This document shows positions 42,493-49,433 of a stretch of DNA of 54,195 bases, piece by piece (positions within the stretch are counted from its first letter, which is position 1; the number at the start of each line of letters is the position of its first letter). Source of the stretch: an uncultured Faecalibacterium sp. (GTDB lineage Bacteria; Bacillota; Clostridia; Oscillospirales; Ruminococcaceae). A program made the position numbers and the translations under genes. Location: assembly GCA_934525845.1 (NCBI GenBank), contig CAKSZS010000013.1, forward strand, positions 1-54,195. The letters run 5' to 3'. The notes beneath the pieces are model-generated. The model saw only the letters and a list, made by a program, of their open reading frames with translations. It was not told the origin of the DNA and made no database searches.

Positions 42493-44079
42493 ATGAGGTA
42501 CTTTTCCTTGAAGCGTTTTCTGCGTAGTATCGCAGCAGTGCTGGCTGCTGCGTTTGTTTTTGCGCTGACCGGCTGCGGCGGCGGTTCCGGCGGCGGCAGC
42601 TTTACCTGGTTCGTGGACACCATCCCCACGAATCTGGACCCGCAGGTGGCATCCGCCGCATCGGACGTCATCGCCTGCGAGAACCTGTACGGCGGGCTGG
42701 TGCGCCGCAATGCGGACGGAGAGCTGGTGCCCGACCTGTGCGAGGGCTGGACGGTCTCCCCGGACGGCAAAACCTACACCTTCACGATCAAAAGTGGCCT
42801 GACCTACACCGCCGCCAAGGGCAGCGCCACCGCTTACGCCATCACGGCGCAGGACTTCGTGTTCGCGTTCCGGCGCATTTTTCAGGCGCAGACGAGATCC
42901 CCCTATGCCGTGGATTTTGCAGCCATTGAAAACAGCGCCGCCGTGCTGGCCGGGGAGCTGGACGAAAGTGCGCTGGGCGTTTCCGCTTCCGGAGAGAACA
43001 CGCTGGTGTTCCGCCTGAGCGAAAAGGATGACAACTTCCTTGCCAAGCTCACCCTGCCGGGAGCCATGCCCTGCGATGAGGAATTCTTCAACAGCACGAA
43101 GGGCACCTACGGCCTGAGCACCTCCACCACGCTGGCCAGCGGCAGCTTTTACATTTACAACTGGACGGCCAACGGCCTGTTCCTGCGGCGGGCGGCCAAC
43201 GGCGCCTACATCGACAACCTGCGTCTGGTGCAGAACACCAGCAATTCCGGCAAAAGCGCCGCCCAGCTCATCGCGGACGAAAAATGCTCTGCCGCGCTGG
43301 ACGATACCGACGAGGAGACCAGCCTGCAGACGGTGAACTATTCGGACACCACCTGGGCACTGCTGTTCAACGCCGGTGAGGATTCCGTCTTCGCGAACGA
43401 GCCGCTCCGGCAGGCGCTGGCCGGCATTGCGCGGGAAAATGCCGGGGTGCCGGATTCCGGCCTGTACACCGCCGCCTCCGGCCTGGTGCCGGACGGCCTG
43501 ACCGTGGACGGCATCGACTACCGCACCGCCGCCGGAGACCCGACCCCCGCCCTTTCCGCCCCCAAGGCGCTGTACCTTGCCGCGCGGCAGGGCATGGCCA
43601 GCTCGGACTTCAACGGCGTGAGCATTCTGGTGCCCAAAGGGACCGGCCTGACCGAGCTAGTGGAGCAGATCAACGGTGCCTGGCAGAAGGAATGTTCCCT
43701 GTTCTTCTCGGTGGAGGAGGTCGAGCAGGAAGAGTTTGACGCCCGCATCGCCGCCGGCCAATACACCATCGCCTTTGCCCCCATCCACGCCGAGGGCGGC
43801 AGTGTGTACCAGATGCTGCAGCAGTTCTCTGCCGAAGGCGGCGGCCTGACCGGCTATACCGACCCCGTATACACCGAGCGTCTGGCACTGAGCGCCCAGC
43901 AGACCGGCAGCGCCCGCTGTCAGCTGTTGGCTCAGTGCGAGCGCCAGCTGCTGGAAAGCGGCACCGTGGTGCCGCTGTTTGCCCAGCAGAAGCGCCTGCT
44001 GATCGCGGACGGCATCGACGGGCTGGTGTTCGACCCCTTTACCCCGGTGCTCGACCTGACTTACACGCAGAAAAATTGA
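42493..44079 (+). CDS. Peptide ABC transporter substrate-binding lipoprotein (OppA-like)
   Basis: 528-aa extracellular solute-binding protein, family 5. The signal peptide ends in lipobox LTGC (Cys28) followed by a Gly/Ser linker. OppA features are FVDTIPTNLDPQVASAASD (~37), LCEGWTVSPDGKTYTFTIK (~80-98) and a late ECSLFFSVEEVEQEEFD segment. No permease or ATPase genes lie nearby, so it is an orphan that probably shares a distant Opp system. ATG 42493 is used; TTG 42508 has a better-spaced GAGG and is a serious alternative. Confidence 0.85.
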   Translation: MRYFSLKRFLRSIAAVLAAAFVFALTGCGGGSGGGSFTWFVDTIPTNLDPQVASAASDVIACENLYGGLVRRNADGELVPDLCEGWTVSPDGKTYTFTIKSGLTYTAAKGSATAYAITAQDFVFAFRRIFQAQTRSPYAVDFAAIENSAAVLAGELDESALGVSASGENTLVFRLSEKDDNFLAKLTLPGAMPCDEEFFNSTKGTYGLSTSTTLASGSFYIYNWTANGLFLRRAANGAYIDNLRLVQNTSNSGKSAAQLIADEKCSAALDDTDEETSLQTVNYSDTTWALLFNAGEDSVFANEPLRQALAGIARENAGVPDSGLYTAASGLVPDGLTVDGIDYRTAAGDPTPALSAPKALYLAARQGMASSDFNGVSILVPKGTGLTELVEQINGAWQKECSLFFSVEEVEQEEFDARIAAGQYTIAFAPIHAEGGSVYQMLQQFSAEGGGLTGYTDPVYTERLALSAQQTGSARCQLLAQCERQLLESGTVVPLFAQQKRLLIADGIDGLVFDPFTPVLDLTYTQKN

Positions 44080-44090
44080 CCGCTTTCCCC

Positions 44091-44119
44091 TTGACAATCC
44101 GCGTCCCCTTTGCTACAAT
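44091..44119 (+). promoter_or_regulatory. Promoter of tRNA-Gly(CCC)
   Basis: TTGACA (44091-44096), 17 bp, TACAAT (44114-44119), 12 bp before the tRNA. Confidence 0.85.
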
Positions 44120-44131
44120 AAAGGGGCACTT

Positions 44132-44207
44132 GCAGGGTTAGCTCATCCGGTAGAGCGACTGCTTCCCAAGCAGTAGGCGGCGGGTTCGAGTCCCGTATCC
44201 TGCTCCA
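44132..44207 (+). tRNA. tRNA-Gly (CCC)
   Basis: Acceptor GCAGGGT/ATCCTGC (one G-U), anticodon loop TTCCCAA (anticodon CCC), T-loop GGTTCGAGTCC, encoded CCA. Single-gene transcript from the promoter just upstream. Confidence 0.95.
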
Positions 44208-44215
44208 GAAAAAAG

Positions 44216-44248
44216 GCGACGGTGAAGTTTTCATCGGCGCTTTTTTAT
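44216..44248 (+). terminator. Terminator after tRNA-Gly(CCC)
   Basis: GCGACGGTGA pairs (one mismatch) with TCATCGGCGC and is followed by TTTTTTATTT. Confidence 0.75.
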
Positions 44249-44266
44249 TTCTTTGCGGATGCGCTC

Positions 44267-44295
44267 TTGACGAATGCGCACAGAATGCGTATAAT
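44267..44295 (+). promoter_or_regulatory. Promoter of hicAB
   Basis: TTGACG (44267-44272), 17 bp, TATAAT (44290-44295), 20 bp before the hicA start. Confidence 0.75.
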
Positions 44296-44314
44296 AGATT
44301 TAAGAGGTGAAACC

Positions 44315-44488
44315 ATGAAACAGAAAGACTTGATGAACCTCTTTAAGCGCAACGGCTGGTGGCTGGTGCGGCAGGGCAGCAATCACATGGTGTTTACGAA
44401 CGGCAGTGAAATCGAAACTGTTCCGCGCCACAAAGAGGTCAACGAACTTCTGGCAAAAGCCATCATCAAGCGCCGGGGGCTGAAATAA
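44315..44488 (+). CDS. hicA: HicA-type mRNA interferase toxin
   Basis: 57-aa toxin of the HicA family (double-stranded-RNA-binding-like fold). The catalytic His lies in QGSNHMVF (~22-29), and the C-terminal NELLAKAIIKRRGLK is typical. HicA cleaves mRNA and tmRNA and is neutralised by HicB, encoded 38 bp downstream. The start at 44315 follows AGAGGTGA and gives the usual toxin length. Confidence 0.88.
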   Translation: MKQKDLMNLFKRNGWWLVRQGSNHMVFTNGSEIETVPRHKEVNELLAKAIIKRRGLK

Positions 44489-44526
44489 GCCCTCGTTATT
44501 GGGAAACTGAAAGGAGAAAAGCCAGC

Positions 44527-44919
44527 ATGAAAGCAGTTTATCCCATCATTCTAACCCCTGCAGAGCGCGGTTATGTTGTCTTTGTCCCTGATCTGGATAT
44601 CAACACCGAGGGAGACGACCTTGCGGATGCCATCGAAATGGCCCGGGACGCAATCGGCATTTGGGGCATTACGGAAGAAGATGCAGGCCGTAAGATTCCT
44701 CAGGCGTCCGGCACAATGCCCCACCCGGCGGACAATGAGATCGTGACACTGGTTGACATTGACTTTGCGGCATACCGCCGGGCCAACGACCTGCGCACCG
44801 TCCGCAAAAACGTTACCCTGCCCTCGTGGCTGAACGACCTCGCGGAAAAGAACGGCGTGAACTTCTCGCAGATCTTGCAGGAAAGTTTGAAAGAGCGGCT
44901 TCACGTCAGCGGCTACTAA
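44527..44919 (+). CDS. hicB: HicB-type antitoxin
   Basis: 130-aa antitoxin. The N-terminal partial RNase H-like domain has GYVVFVPDLDINTEGDDLADA (in part FVPDLDINTEGDDL). The C-terminal ribbon-helix-helix DNA-binding part is KNVTLPSWLNDLAEKNGVN onward (~98-128). It binds HicA and should repress the hicAB promoter. AAAGGAGAA precedes the start. Confidence 0.88.
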   Translation: MKAVYPIILTPAERGYVVFVPDLDINTEGDDLADAIEMARDAIGIWGITEEDAGRKIPQASGTMPHPADNEIVTLVDIDFAAYRRANDLRTVRKNVTLPSWLNDLAEKNGVNFSQILQESLKERLHVSGY

Positions 44920-44923
44920 AATT

Positions 44924-45037
44924 TTAATGCATAAATGTCAAAGCCCGTCCGACGATCTGTCGGACGGGCTTTTTGTCCTGCGTCTGCCAATAAAGATACT
45001 CTGCAAATCCTCGTTCTGTAAAGGTTATCTTACTCAT
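44924..45037 (-). pseudogene. Truncated YoeB/Txe toxin remnant
   Basis: Directly downstream of and overlapping the RelB-type antitoxin stop (ATGAGTAAG), a frame begins MSKITFTERGFAEYLYWQ, then TQDKK. This is the N-terminus of Txe/YoeB toxins (consensus-like EDYLYWQ..DKK). After DKK, at about 44970, the frame runs into the hicB terminator hairpin and stops at 44924 after 37 aa instead of ~85. The catalytic C-terminal part is missing, so it cannot be an active ribosome-dependent nuclease. A deletion must have joined toxin and hicB terminator. Confidence 0.75.
44940..44976 (+). terminator. hicAB terminator
   Basis: AAAGCCCGTCCGAC (44940-44953) pairs with GTCGGACGGGCTTT (44959-44972), 14 bp, followed by T's. 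The T-tract coincides with the junction to the yoeB remnant. Confidence 0.9.
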
Positions 45038-45296
45038 CGGCCATTGCCTCGAGCTCTTCCAGTGTCTTTGTGACCGTTTTCCCCTGCCGCATTTCCTCAA
45101 TGCTATCGTTCAGCGCCGCCATGTTGGAGGCGCTGTAAAATGGGTCAAGCGATACTTCAAATGGCAGGCGCTTTTCCCGGGTCATCTTCTTTGCAAGCAT
45201 CGTGATTGCAGTCGTCATGGAGAGTCCGAGTTCATTGCAGATGGAATCAAAGTCCCTTTTCAAATTATCATCCATACGGACACTTACAGTTGTCAT
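45030..45296 (-). CDS. RelB/DinJ-type antitoxin
   Basis: 88-aa ribbon-helix-helix antitoxin. The N-terminus TTVSVRMDDNLKRDFDSIC (~2-20) and LGLSMTTAITMLAKKM (~25-40) are typical of RelB/DinJ. The acidic C-terminal EELEAMADE would contact the toxin. The cognate toxin downstream is only a 23-codon remnant, so it is an orphan antitoxin. ATG 45296 is preferred over GTG 45305 because AAGGAG is better spaced for it. Confidence 0.88.
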   Translation of the reverse strand: MTTVSVRMDDNLKRDFDSICNELGLSMTTAITMLAKKMTREKRLPFEVSLDPFYSASNMAALNDSIEEMRQGKTVTKTLEELEAMADE

Positions 45297-45320
45297 ATTC
45301 TGCACGCTCCTTTCGTCTTT

Positions 45321-45349
45321 GTTATAATACGTTGTTTGTACACCGTCAA
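45321..45349 (-). promoter_or_regulatory. Promoter of the RelB-type antitoxin
   Basis: Minus strand TTGACG (45344-45349), 17 bp, TATAAC (45321-45326). Confidence 0.6.
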
Positions 45350-45426
45350 TACAGGAATTATGAATAACCTTTGAATTTTAAAGGCATTTTTCCGCCTGCC
45401 CGCCGCCCCCCTCCACCGCAAAAACA

Positions 45427-45463
45427 AGAACCCCCCGGAGACGTGATGTCTCCGGGGGGTTCT
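45427..45463 (-). terminator. Terminator of the MAM-like gene cluster
   Basis: A 16-bp perfect stem (AGAACCCCCCGGAGAC and its complement) with a 5-nt loop; on the minus strand TGTTTTTG follows. Confidence 0.9.
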
Positions 45464-45498
45464 GTTCTGCCCTTTGGGGGGTCCCTCAGCGGCGGAAA

Positions 45499-45927
45499 TT
45501 AGTTCAGCCAGCCGGGCACAATGGTGGAGCTTGCCTTGTTCTTCACAGTGCCGGTAGCCAGGTTGTAGATGGCAGCAGCGTTGCCAGCGATGTTCAGGCC
45601 AACGTTCAGCAGAGCATTTGCGCTGTGCAGAGCAGTGTAGCCCCAAGTGAAGTTTGCATCGTCGTCAATGACGAACTTCTCGCCCATCTTCTTGGCCCAG
45701 CTGCCGGTCATCATGCCGGGGACGTAGTTGCCGCCGAACAGCTTGCCCAGGGTATTGTCGATGTAGCTGCCCATGAAAGCGTTGCCGATCAGGGTGACCA
45801 TGTTGGTGTTGAAGCGCTTCCAGTCAGCGACTTCCAGCTTCGGAGCCAGGATATCGCCCAGAGTACCGCCGACGACGTAGGTCATCTCATTCTCTGCGAT
45901 GGCAGAGTAATTTGCAGGCATCATCAT
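45499..45927 (-). CDS. MAM-like secreted protein with double-glycine leader (paralogue 3)
   Basis: 142 aa. The N-terminus MMMPANYSAIAENEMTYVVGG is a 21-residue leader ending in Gly-Gly, the cleavage signal of peptidase-containing ABC exporters. The mature part keeps FNTNMVTLIGNAFMG...IDNTLGKLF and the C-terminal NVGLNIAGNAAAIYNLATG, shared with the two neighbours. The start, triple-Met opening and length fit the microbial anti-inflammatory molecule (MAM) family of Faecalibacterium, from memory. It ends with KASSTIVPGWLN, unlike the other two. Ribosome site AAAGGAGAA. It is the last and most divergent of the three. No exporter gene is adjacent. Confidence 0.75.
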   Translation of the reverse strand: MMMPANYSAIAENEMTYVVGGTLGDILAPKLEVADWKRFNTNMVTLIGNAFMGSYIDNTLGKLFGGNYVPGMMTGSWAKKMGEKFVIDDDANFTWGYTALHSANALLNVGLNIAGNAAAIYNLATGTVKNKASSTIVPGWLN

Positions 45928-46039
45928 AATAGAGTTCTCCTTTGTTGTATTCGTTTCAATGCGCTCCGGTGCCGAAGCGCCGGAAACGTGCCAGCCCTTC
46001 GGTCAGTCCGCAGAGCTGTTTTTAAATCAGGCTTCCCGA

Positions 46040-46480
46040 TTAAGAAACGCTGACAGAAATCTTAGCACCCTCAGCGCCGTTCTTCACGGTACCGGTAGCC
46101 AGGTTGTAGATAGCAGCAGCATTGCCAACGATGTTCAGACCCCAGTTCAGAGCAGTGTTTGCATTGTTTGCAGTGATCTTCAGCGCATCCTTGGTGGTAT
46201 CGAGGTCGGTATAGTGCTGGAACTTATCAGTCCAAGAGCCAAACCAAGTACCGGTCATATCGCCGACATGATAGCTGCCGCTGAACAGCTTGCCCAGAGT
46301 GTTGTTGATGTAGCCGCCCATGAAAGCGTTGCCGATCAGGGTGACCATGTTGGTGTTGAACTTCTTCCAGTTGGAGACCTCCAGCTTGTCAGCCAGAATG
46401 TCGCCCAGAGCGATCGCGCCGCCGTTGACGTAGGTCAGCTCGTTCTCTGCGATTGCAGAGTAATTTGCAGGCATCATCAT
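46040..46480 (-). CDS. MAM-like secreted protein with double-glycine leader (paralogue 2)
   Basis: 146 aa. The leader MMMPANYSAIAENELTYVNGG is nearly identical to paralogue 3. The mature protein starts AIALGDILADKLEVSNWKKF and shares the middle FNTNMVTLIGNAFMGGYINNTLG and the last ~28 residues with paralogue 1. The central part (~75-112, GDMTGTWFGSWTDKFQHYTD) is the variable region. AAAGGAGAA precedes the start. It is in the same transcript as its neighbours, 112 bp upstream of paralogue 3. Confidence 0.75.
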   Translation of the reverse strand: MMMPANYSAIAENELTYVNGGAIALGDILADKLEVSNWKKFNTNMVTLIGNAFMGGYINNTLGKLFSGSYHVGDMTGTWFGSWTDKFQHYTDLDTTKDALKITANNANTALNWGLNIVGNAAAIYNLATGTVKNGAEGAKISVSVS

Positions 46481-46591
46481 AATAGAATTCTCCTTTTACT
46501 GTTCATTCTAAAAATGCCCGGAGGGCAAACCCCCGGGCACTCATTAACCCTTCGGTAGAACCTCGGGATTGATACAAATCAGAATCTCCGA

Positions 46592-47023
46592 TTAAGAAAC
46601 CTTGACAGAAATCTTAGCACCCTCAGCGCCGTTCTTCACGGTACCGGTAGCCAGGTTGTAGATAGCAGCAGCATTGCCGACGATGTTCAGGCCGATGTTC
46701 AGAGCCTTATTTGCACCAGCGATGATGGGACCGCCACTGAAAGCTGCATCCTCGCCGCCGATTTCAGACATCCGACCGAACCAACCGCCGATCATGCTGC
46801 CGTGGATGGGATCATAGCTGCCGCTGAACAGCTTGCCCAGAGTGTTGTCGATGTAGCCGCCCATGAAAGCGTTGCCGATCAGGGTAACCATGTTGGTGTT
46901 GAACTTCTTCCAGTTGGAGACTTCCAGCTTGTCAGCCAGGATGTCGCCCAGAGCGATAGCGCCGCCGTTGACGTAGGTCAGCTCGTTCTCTGCGATTGCA
47001 GTGAAGTTTGCAGGCATCATCAT
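46592..47023 (-). CDS. MAM-like secreted protein with double-glycine leader (paralogue 1)
   Basis: 143 aa, first gene after the promoter. Leader MMMPANFTAIAENELTYVNGG, then a mature part that matches paralogue 2 for about 45 residues and again at the C-terminus. A distinct central segment (DPIHGSMIGGWFGRMSEI) lies between. Small Gly/Ala-rich amphipathic stretches such as GLNIVGNAAAIYNLATGTV resemble membrane-active peptides. It could alternatively be described as a bacteriocin-like double-glycine peptide; the MAM comparison rests on recall of the family's N-terminus and size. Confidence 0.75.
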   Translation of the reverse strand: MMMPANFTAIAENELTYVNGGAIALGDILADKLEVSNWKKFNTNMVTLIGNAFMGGYIDNTLGKLFSGSYDPIHGSMIGGWFGRMSEIGGEDAAFSGGPIIAGANKALNIGLNIVGNAAAIYNLATGTVKNGAEGAKISVKVS

Positions 47024-47102
47024 AATGAATTACTCCCTTCAAAAATAGAAAGATGTTTTTGCGTCCCGATCGCTCGGTCCGCGTCCTTACTAGGATGGCA
47101 AT

Positions 47103-47131
47103 AATATACCACACTTTCCAGAAATGTTCAA
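47103..47131 (-). promoter_or_regulatory. Promoter of the MAM-like cluster
   Basis: Minus strand TTGAAC (47126-47131), 17 bp, TATATT (47103-47108), about 80 bp before the first gene. Confidence 0.7.
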
Positions 47132-47216
47132 GTGGTTTTTTGCAAAAAGTGTAAAAATTGTGAAAGTTCCGTCCTATAAAAATGGTATTTTTGCACGTCC
47201 GGCGCGGATTTTCCGG

Positions 47217-47250
47217 TTTGACAACTTTTTCCGCTCCCGGCGGCTATTCT
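47217..47250 (+). promoter_or_regulatory. Probable spoIIG promoter with Spo0A-box-like -35
   Basis: TTGACA (47218-47223) and TATTCT (47245-47250) are 21 bp apart, an abnormal spacing like that known for the Spo0A-activated spoIIG promoter of Bacillus. TTTGACA (47217-47223) reads TGTCAAA on the other strand, one mismatch from the 0A box TGTCGAA. Confidence 0.45.
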
Positions 47251-47276
47251 GGAATCAGAAGGGGGTGTGCGGCAGG

Positions 47277-48119
47277 ATGCAGGTGATCTGGCTGGACGAA
47301 CTTCTGTTGGTAAACTTTGTCATTTCTGCGTTGTTTTTGCTGGCCGCAGGGCTGCTGTGCGGCACCGCCTGCACCGGCGTCCGGCTGTGTCTGGGTGCTG
47401 CGGGTGCCGCCGCTTCGGCGCTCATCCTGCTGGTGCCTGCCCTGCCCGCCGGCCTTGCATTTGTTTATAGAATTTTCACAGGATGTCTGATGGTCGCCGC
47501 CGCCTACGGTGTGCCCGGCCTGCGCGGATTTGCCCGCCTGTGCATCTGGTACGGGCTGCTCAATCTGCTGCTATGCGGGGCGGTGCTGCTGCCCGGGGCG
47601 CACAGCAACAACCTCTGCCTTTACCTGCCGCTGTCGCCCGGGCGTCTGCTGGGCTGCTGTGCCGGGGTGTACGCCCTGCTGCAGGGGGTGCTGTACTGTT
47701 TTGGCCGCGCGGGGCGGCGCAGCTTTCCTGCCGTGCTGGAGCTGGGCGGGGCGCGCATCCCGGTGCGGGCGTTCTGGGACACCGGCTTTTCCCTGCAGGA
47801 GCCGCTCAGCGGCCGCACCGTGGTGCTGGCCGTCTACCCGGCCGTGCAGGCATCGCTTCCTGCCCCGCTGTGCGCCTTTCTGGACGCTTATTTTGCGGCA
47901 GGCACTGCCCTGCCCCCGCCGGAGCTTGGCGTGCGTCTGGTGCCCTGCAGCACGGTTTCCGGGCATTGTCTCCTGCCCGCCGTTCCGGCACAGGCGCTGT
48001 GCACCCGCCGGGCGCGCACCCAGACCCTCTGGACGGCGTTCTGCGCCGCCGCGCCGCCGGACGGCAGCTGGACGCTCCTGCTGGGCACCGACACCGCACA
48101 GCAGCTGGGGCTTTCCTGA
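47277..48119 (+). CDS. spoIIGA: Sigma-E processing peptidase SpoIIGA
   Basis: 280 aa. The N-terminal half carries about five membrane helices, starting VIWLDELLLVNFVISAL, as in SpoIIGA. The C-terminal half is the aspartic-protease-like domain with the catalytic Asp in AFWDTGFSL (~168). SpoIIGA cleaves pro-sigma-E in the mother cell in response to SpoIIR. It lies directly upstream of sigE, the conserved order. It is unusually GC-rich with many Cys and Ala. ATG 47277 begins the canonical membrane segment but lacks a strong ribosome binding site. Confidence 0.9.
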   Translation: MQVIWLDELLLVNFVISALFLLAAGLLCGTACTGVRLCLGAAGAAASALILLVPALPAGLAFVYRIFTGCLMVAAAYGVPGLRGFARLCIWYGLLNLLLCGAVLLPGAHSNNLCLYLPLSPGRLLGCCAGVYALLQGVLYCFGRAGRRSFPAVLELGGARIPVRAFWDTGFSLQEPLSGRTVVLAVYPAVQASLPAPLCAFLDAYFAAGTALPPPELGVRLVPCSTVSGHCLLPAVPAQALCTRRARTQTLWTAFCAAAPPDGSWTLLLGTDTAQQLGLS

Positions 48120-48200
48120 AGCGGCTCCGGCACCCGCCGGGCCGGAAAAGTAAGACTTTTTCCGGCAATGCTTTATATAATATAGAAAGCGAGGCTTTGT

Positions 48201-48905
48201 ATGTTCCGATCTCTCCGTGCACTCTGGCAGCGCCTGCGGGCGCGGCTGCGCTTCTGCGGCGGGGCGCATTATCTGGCAGGCGCCCCCTGCCTGCCGCCGC
48301 CGCTGACTCCCGAGCAGGAAAAAGCCCTGCTCACCCGCATGGCCGGCGGCGATGCCGCCGCCCGGGATGCGCTCATCACCCACAACCTGCGGCTGGTGGT
48401 CTACCTGGCCAAAAAGTACGAGAGCAGCGGCGTTCCCGCCGAGGACATGATCTCCATCGGCACCATCGGGCTGATCAAGGCGGTCAACACCTTCACGCCG
48501 GAGCGCAGCATCAAGCTGGCCACCTACGCCAGCCGCTGCATCGGCAACGAGATCCTGATGTACCTGCGCAAGACCTCCAACCGCCGGCAGGAGACCAGCA
48601 TTGACGAGCCGCTGAACGTGGACGGCGACGGCAACGAGCTGCTGCTCTCCGACATTCTGGGCAGCGACGAAAATATGGTCAGCCAGCAGCTGGAGCAGGC
48701 CTCCGAGCGCGCCGTCCTGCGCCGCGCCGTGGAACGGCTGTCCCCCCGGGAGCGGCAGATCATGGAACTGCGCTTTGGCCTGGCCGACGGCATCGAGCGC
48801 ACCCAGAAGGAAGCCGCCGATGCGCTGGGCATCAGTCAGAGTTACATTTCCCGCCTGGAAAAGCGCATCATCCAGACCCTGCGCCTGCAGCTGGAAAGCG
48901 ATTAG
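48201..48905 (+). CDS. sigE: RNA polymerase sporulation sigma factor SigE
   Basis: 234-aa sigma-70 family protein, close to the 239 aa of Bacillus sigma-E. An N-terminal amphipathic pro-sequence (~1-30) is the SpoIIGA target. Region 2 shows NLRLVVYLAKKYESSGVP and DMISIGTIGLIKAVNTF (~55-95). Region 4 has LSPRERQIMELRFGL and the helix-turn-helix TQKEAADALGISQSYISRLEKR (in part EAADALGISQSYISRLE). It directs mother-cell transcription. The 81-bp gap to spoIIGA holds a 10-bp hairpin (48139-48164). Confidence 0.93.
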   Translation: MFRSLRALWQRLRARLRFCGGAHYLAGAPCLPPPLTPEQEKALLTRMAGGDAAARDALITHNLRLVVYLAKKYESSGVPAEDMISIGTIGLIKAVNTFTPERSIKLATYASRCIGNEILMYLRKTSNRRQETSIDEPLNVDGDGNELLLSDILGSDENMVSQQLEQASERAVLRRAVERLSPRERQIMELRFGLADGIERTQKEAADALGISQSYISRLEKRIIQTLRLQLESD

Positions 48906-48946
48906 CCTGAAAACGAAATCAGCGGCAGGATTTGTCCCCTGAATGC

Positions 48947-48975
48947 TTGACAGATCCCGCCGCATCGGCTATACT
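48947..48975 (+). promoter_or_regulatory. Consensus promoter of a small RNA
   Basis: TTGACA (48947-48952), 17 bp, TATACT (48970-48975), 42 bp after sigE and not followed by any plus-strand ORF with a ribosome site before the terminator at 49032-49076. Confidence 0.85.
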
Positions 48976-48981
48976 TGAACT

Positions 48982-49076
48982 ACAAAAGGCGCCGGCCCAA
49001 CAACGGCTAGCTCCTTACCGGTTTGTCAAAAGATTGACCGCAGCTTTGGTAGGGCTTAGGCGGTCAATCTTTTTTT
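48982..49076 (+). ncRNA. Candidate antitoxin small RNA (~95 nt)
   Basis: A transcript from the promoter at 48947-48975 would start near 48982 and end at a strong terminator: GATTGACCGC (49032-49041) pairs with GCGGTCAATC (49060-49069) followed by seven T's. It is antisense to the last codons and 3' untranslated region of the hydrophobic peptide gene at 49064-49177. Its segment CTCCTTACCGG (49011-49021) can also pair, with one bulge, to CCGGGAGGAG in the toxin mRNA leader (49244-49235). This arrangement is that of type I antitoxins such as RatA or SR4. Confidence 0.6.
49032..49076. terminator. Shared terminator of the sRNA and the convergent toxin mRNA
   Basis: 10-bp perfect stem with T-run on the plus strand and TTTTG on the minus strand; the peptide's stop codon lies inside the stem. 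Confidence 0.8.
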
Positions 49077-49177
49077 GCGTGTTTATGCTCCATGTAAATC
49101 TGCCACGCGATGTCAAACACCGTGCGGACAACGTTGACGCCAAGCGCCAGCGCTGCGATGATCTCACCGATCGTCAT
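49064..49177 (-). CDS. Small hydrophobic peptide, candidate type I toxin
   Basis: 37-aa peptide beginning MTIGEIIAALALGVNVV: a hydrophobic helix (~3-29, with one Arg at 18) and a charged basic tail (EHKHAKKD). It has a very strong ribosome binding site GGGAGGTGA 6 nt upstream. Size, topology and strong translation signal match membrane toxins of type I systems (TxpA, BsrG). The mRNA probably starts near 49345 from the promoter at 49360-49388, leaving a ~165-nt structured leader. The convergent small RNA overlaps its 3' end. I do not recognise a named family; annotation pipelines would probably miss it. Confidence 0.65.
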   Translation of the reverse strand: MTIGEIIAALALGVNVVRTVFDIAWQIYMEHKHAKKD

Positions 49178-49183
49178 GGTTGC

Positions 49184-49279
49184 TCACCTCCCTTCGCCGA
49201 AGCTCCAGGAAGTGCCGCTCTTTAAAGATTGGACCTCCTCCCGGAATCGCTCCAGCATCGTTCCATTGAAACGAGCCAT
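49184..49279 (-). CDS. Possible upstream ORF in the toxin leader
   Basis: 31 codons beginning MARFNGTMLERFREE and ending in GEGR with its TGA inside the toxin ribosome binding site (GGGAGGTGA). It could couple toxin translation to ribosome passage. The ribosome site before it (GGTGGTT) is weak. It may be chance. Confidence 0.3.
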   Translation of the reverse strand: MARFNGTMLERFREEVQSLKSGTSWSFGEGR

Positions 49280-49359
49280 AACCACCGGTAAGAAGTCAAG
49301 CCGCCTGCGTTTGTGGGCACAGCGCCTCTTGCAGCGTTTCCGCTGCAACAATAAGCATA

Positions 49360-49388
49360 TCACAAAATCCGCAAAAATACAACCGATT
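49360..49388 (-). promoter_or_regulatory. Probable promoter of the toxin mRNA
   Basis: Minus strand TTGTAT, 17 bp, TATGCT, in an AT-rich island between sigE and sigG. Confidence 0.45.
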
Positions 49389-49433
49389 CTGCGCGTTCTC
49401 CCGCCCGCCGGGAGGGCGCGTAATTTTTTCCAC

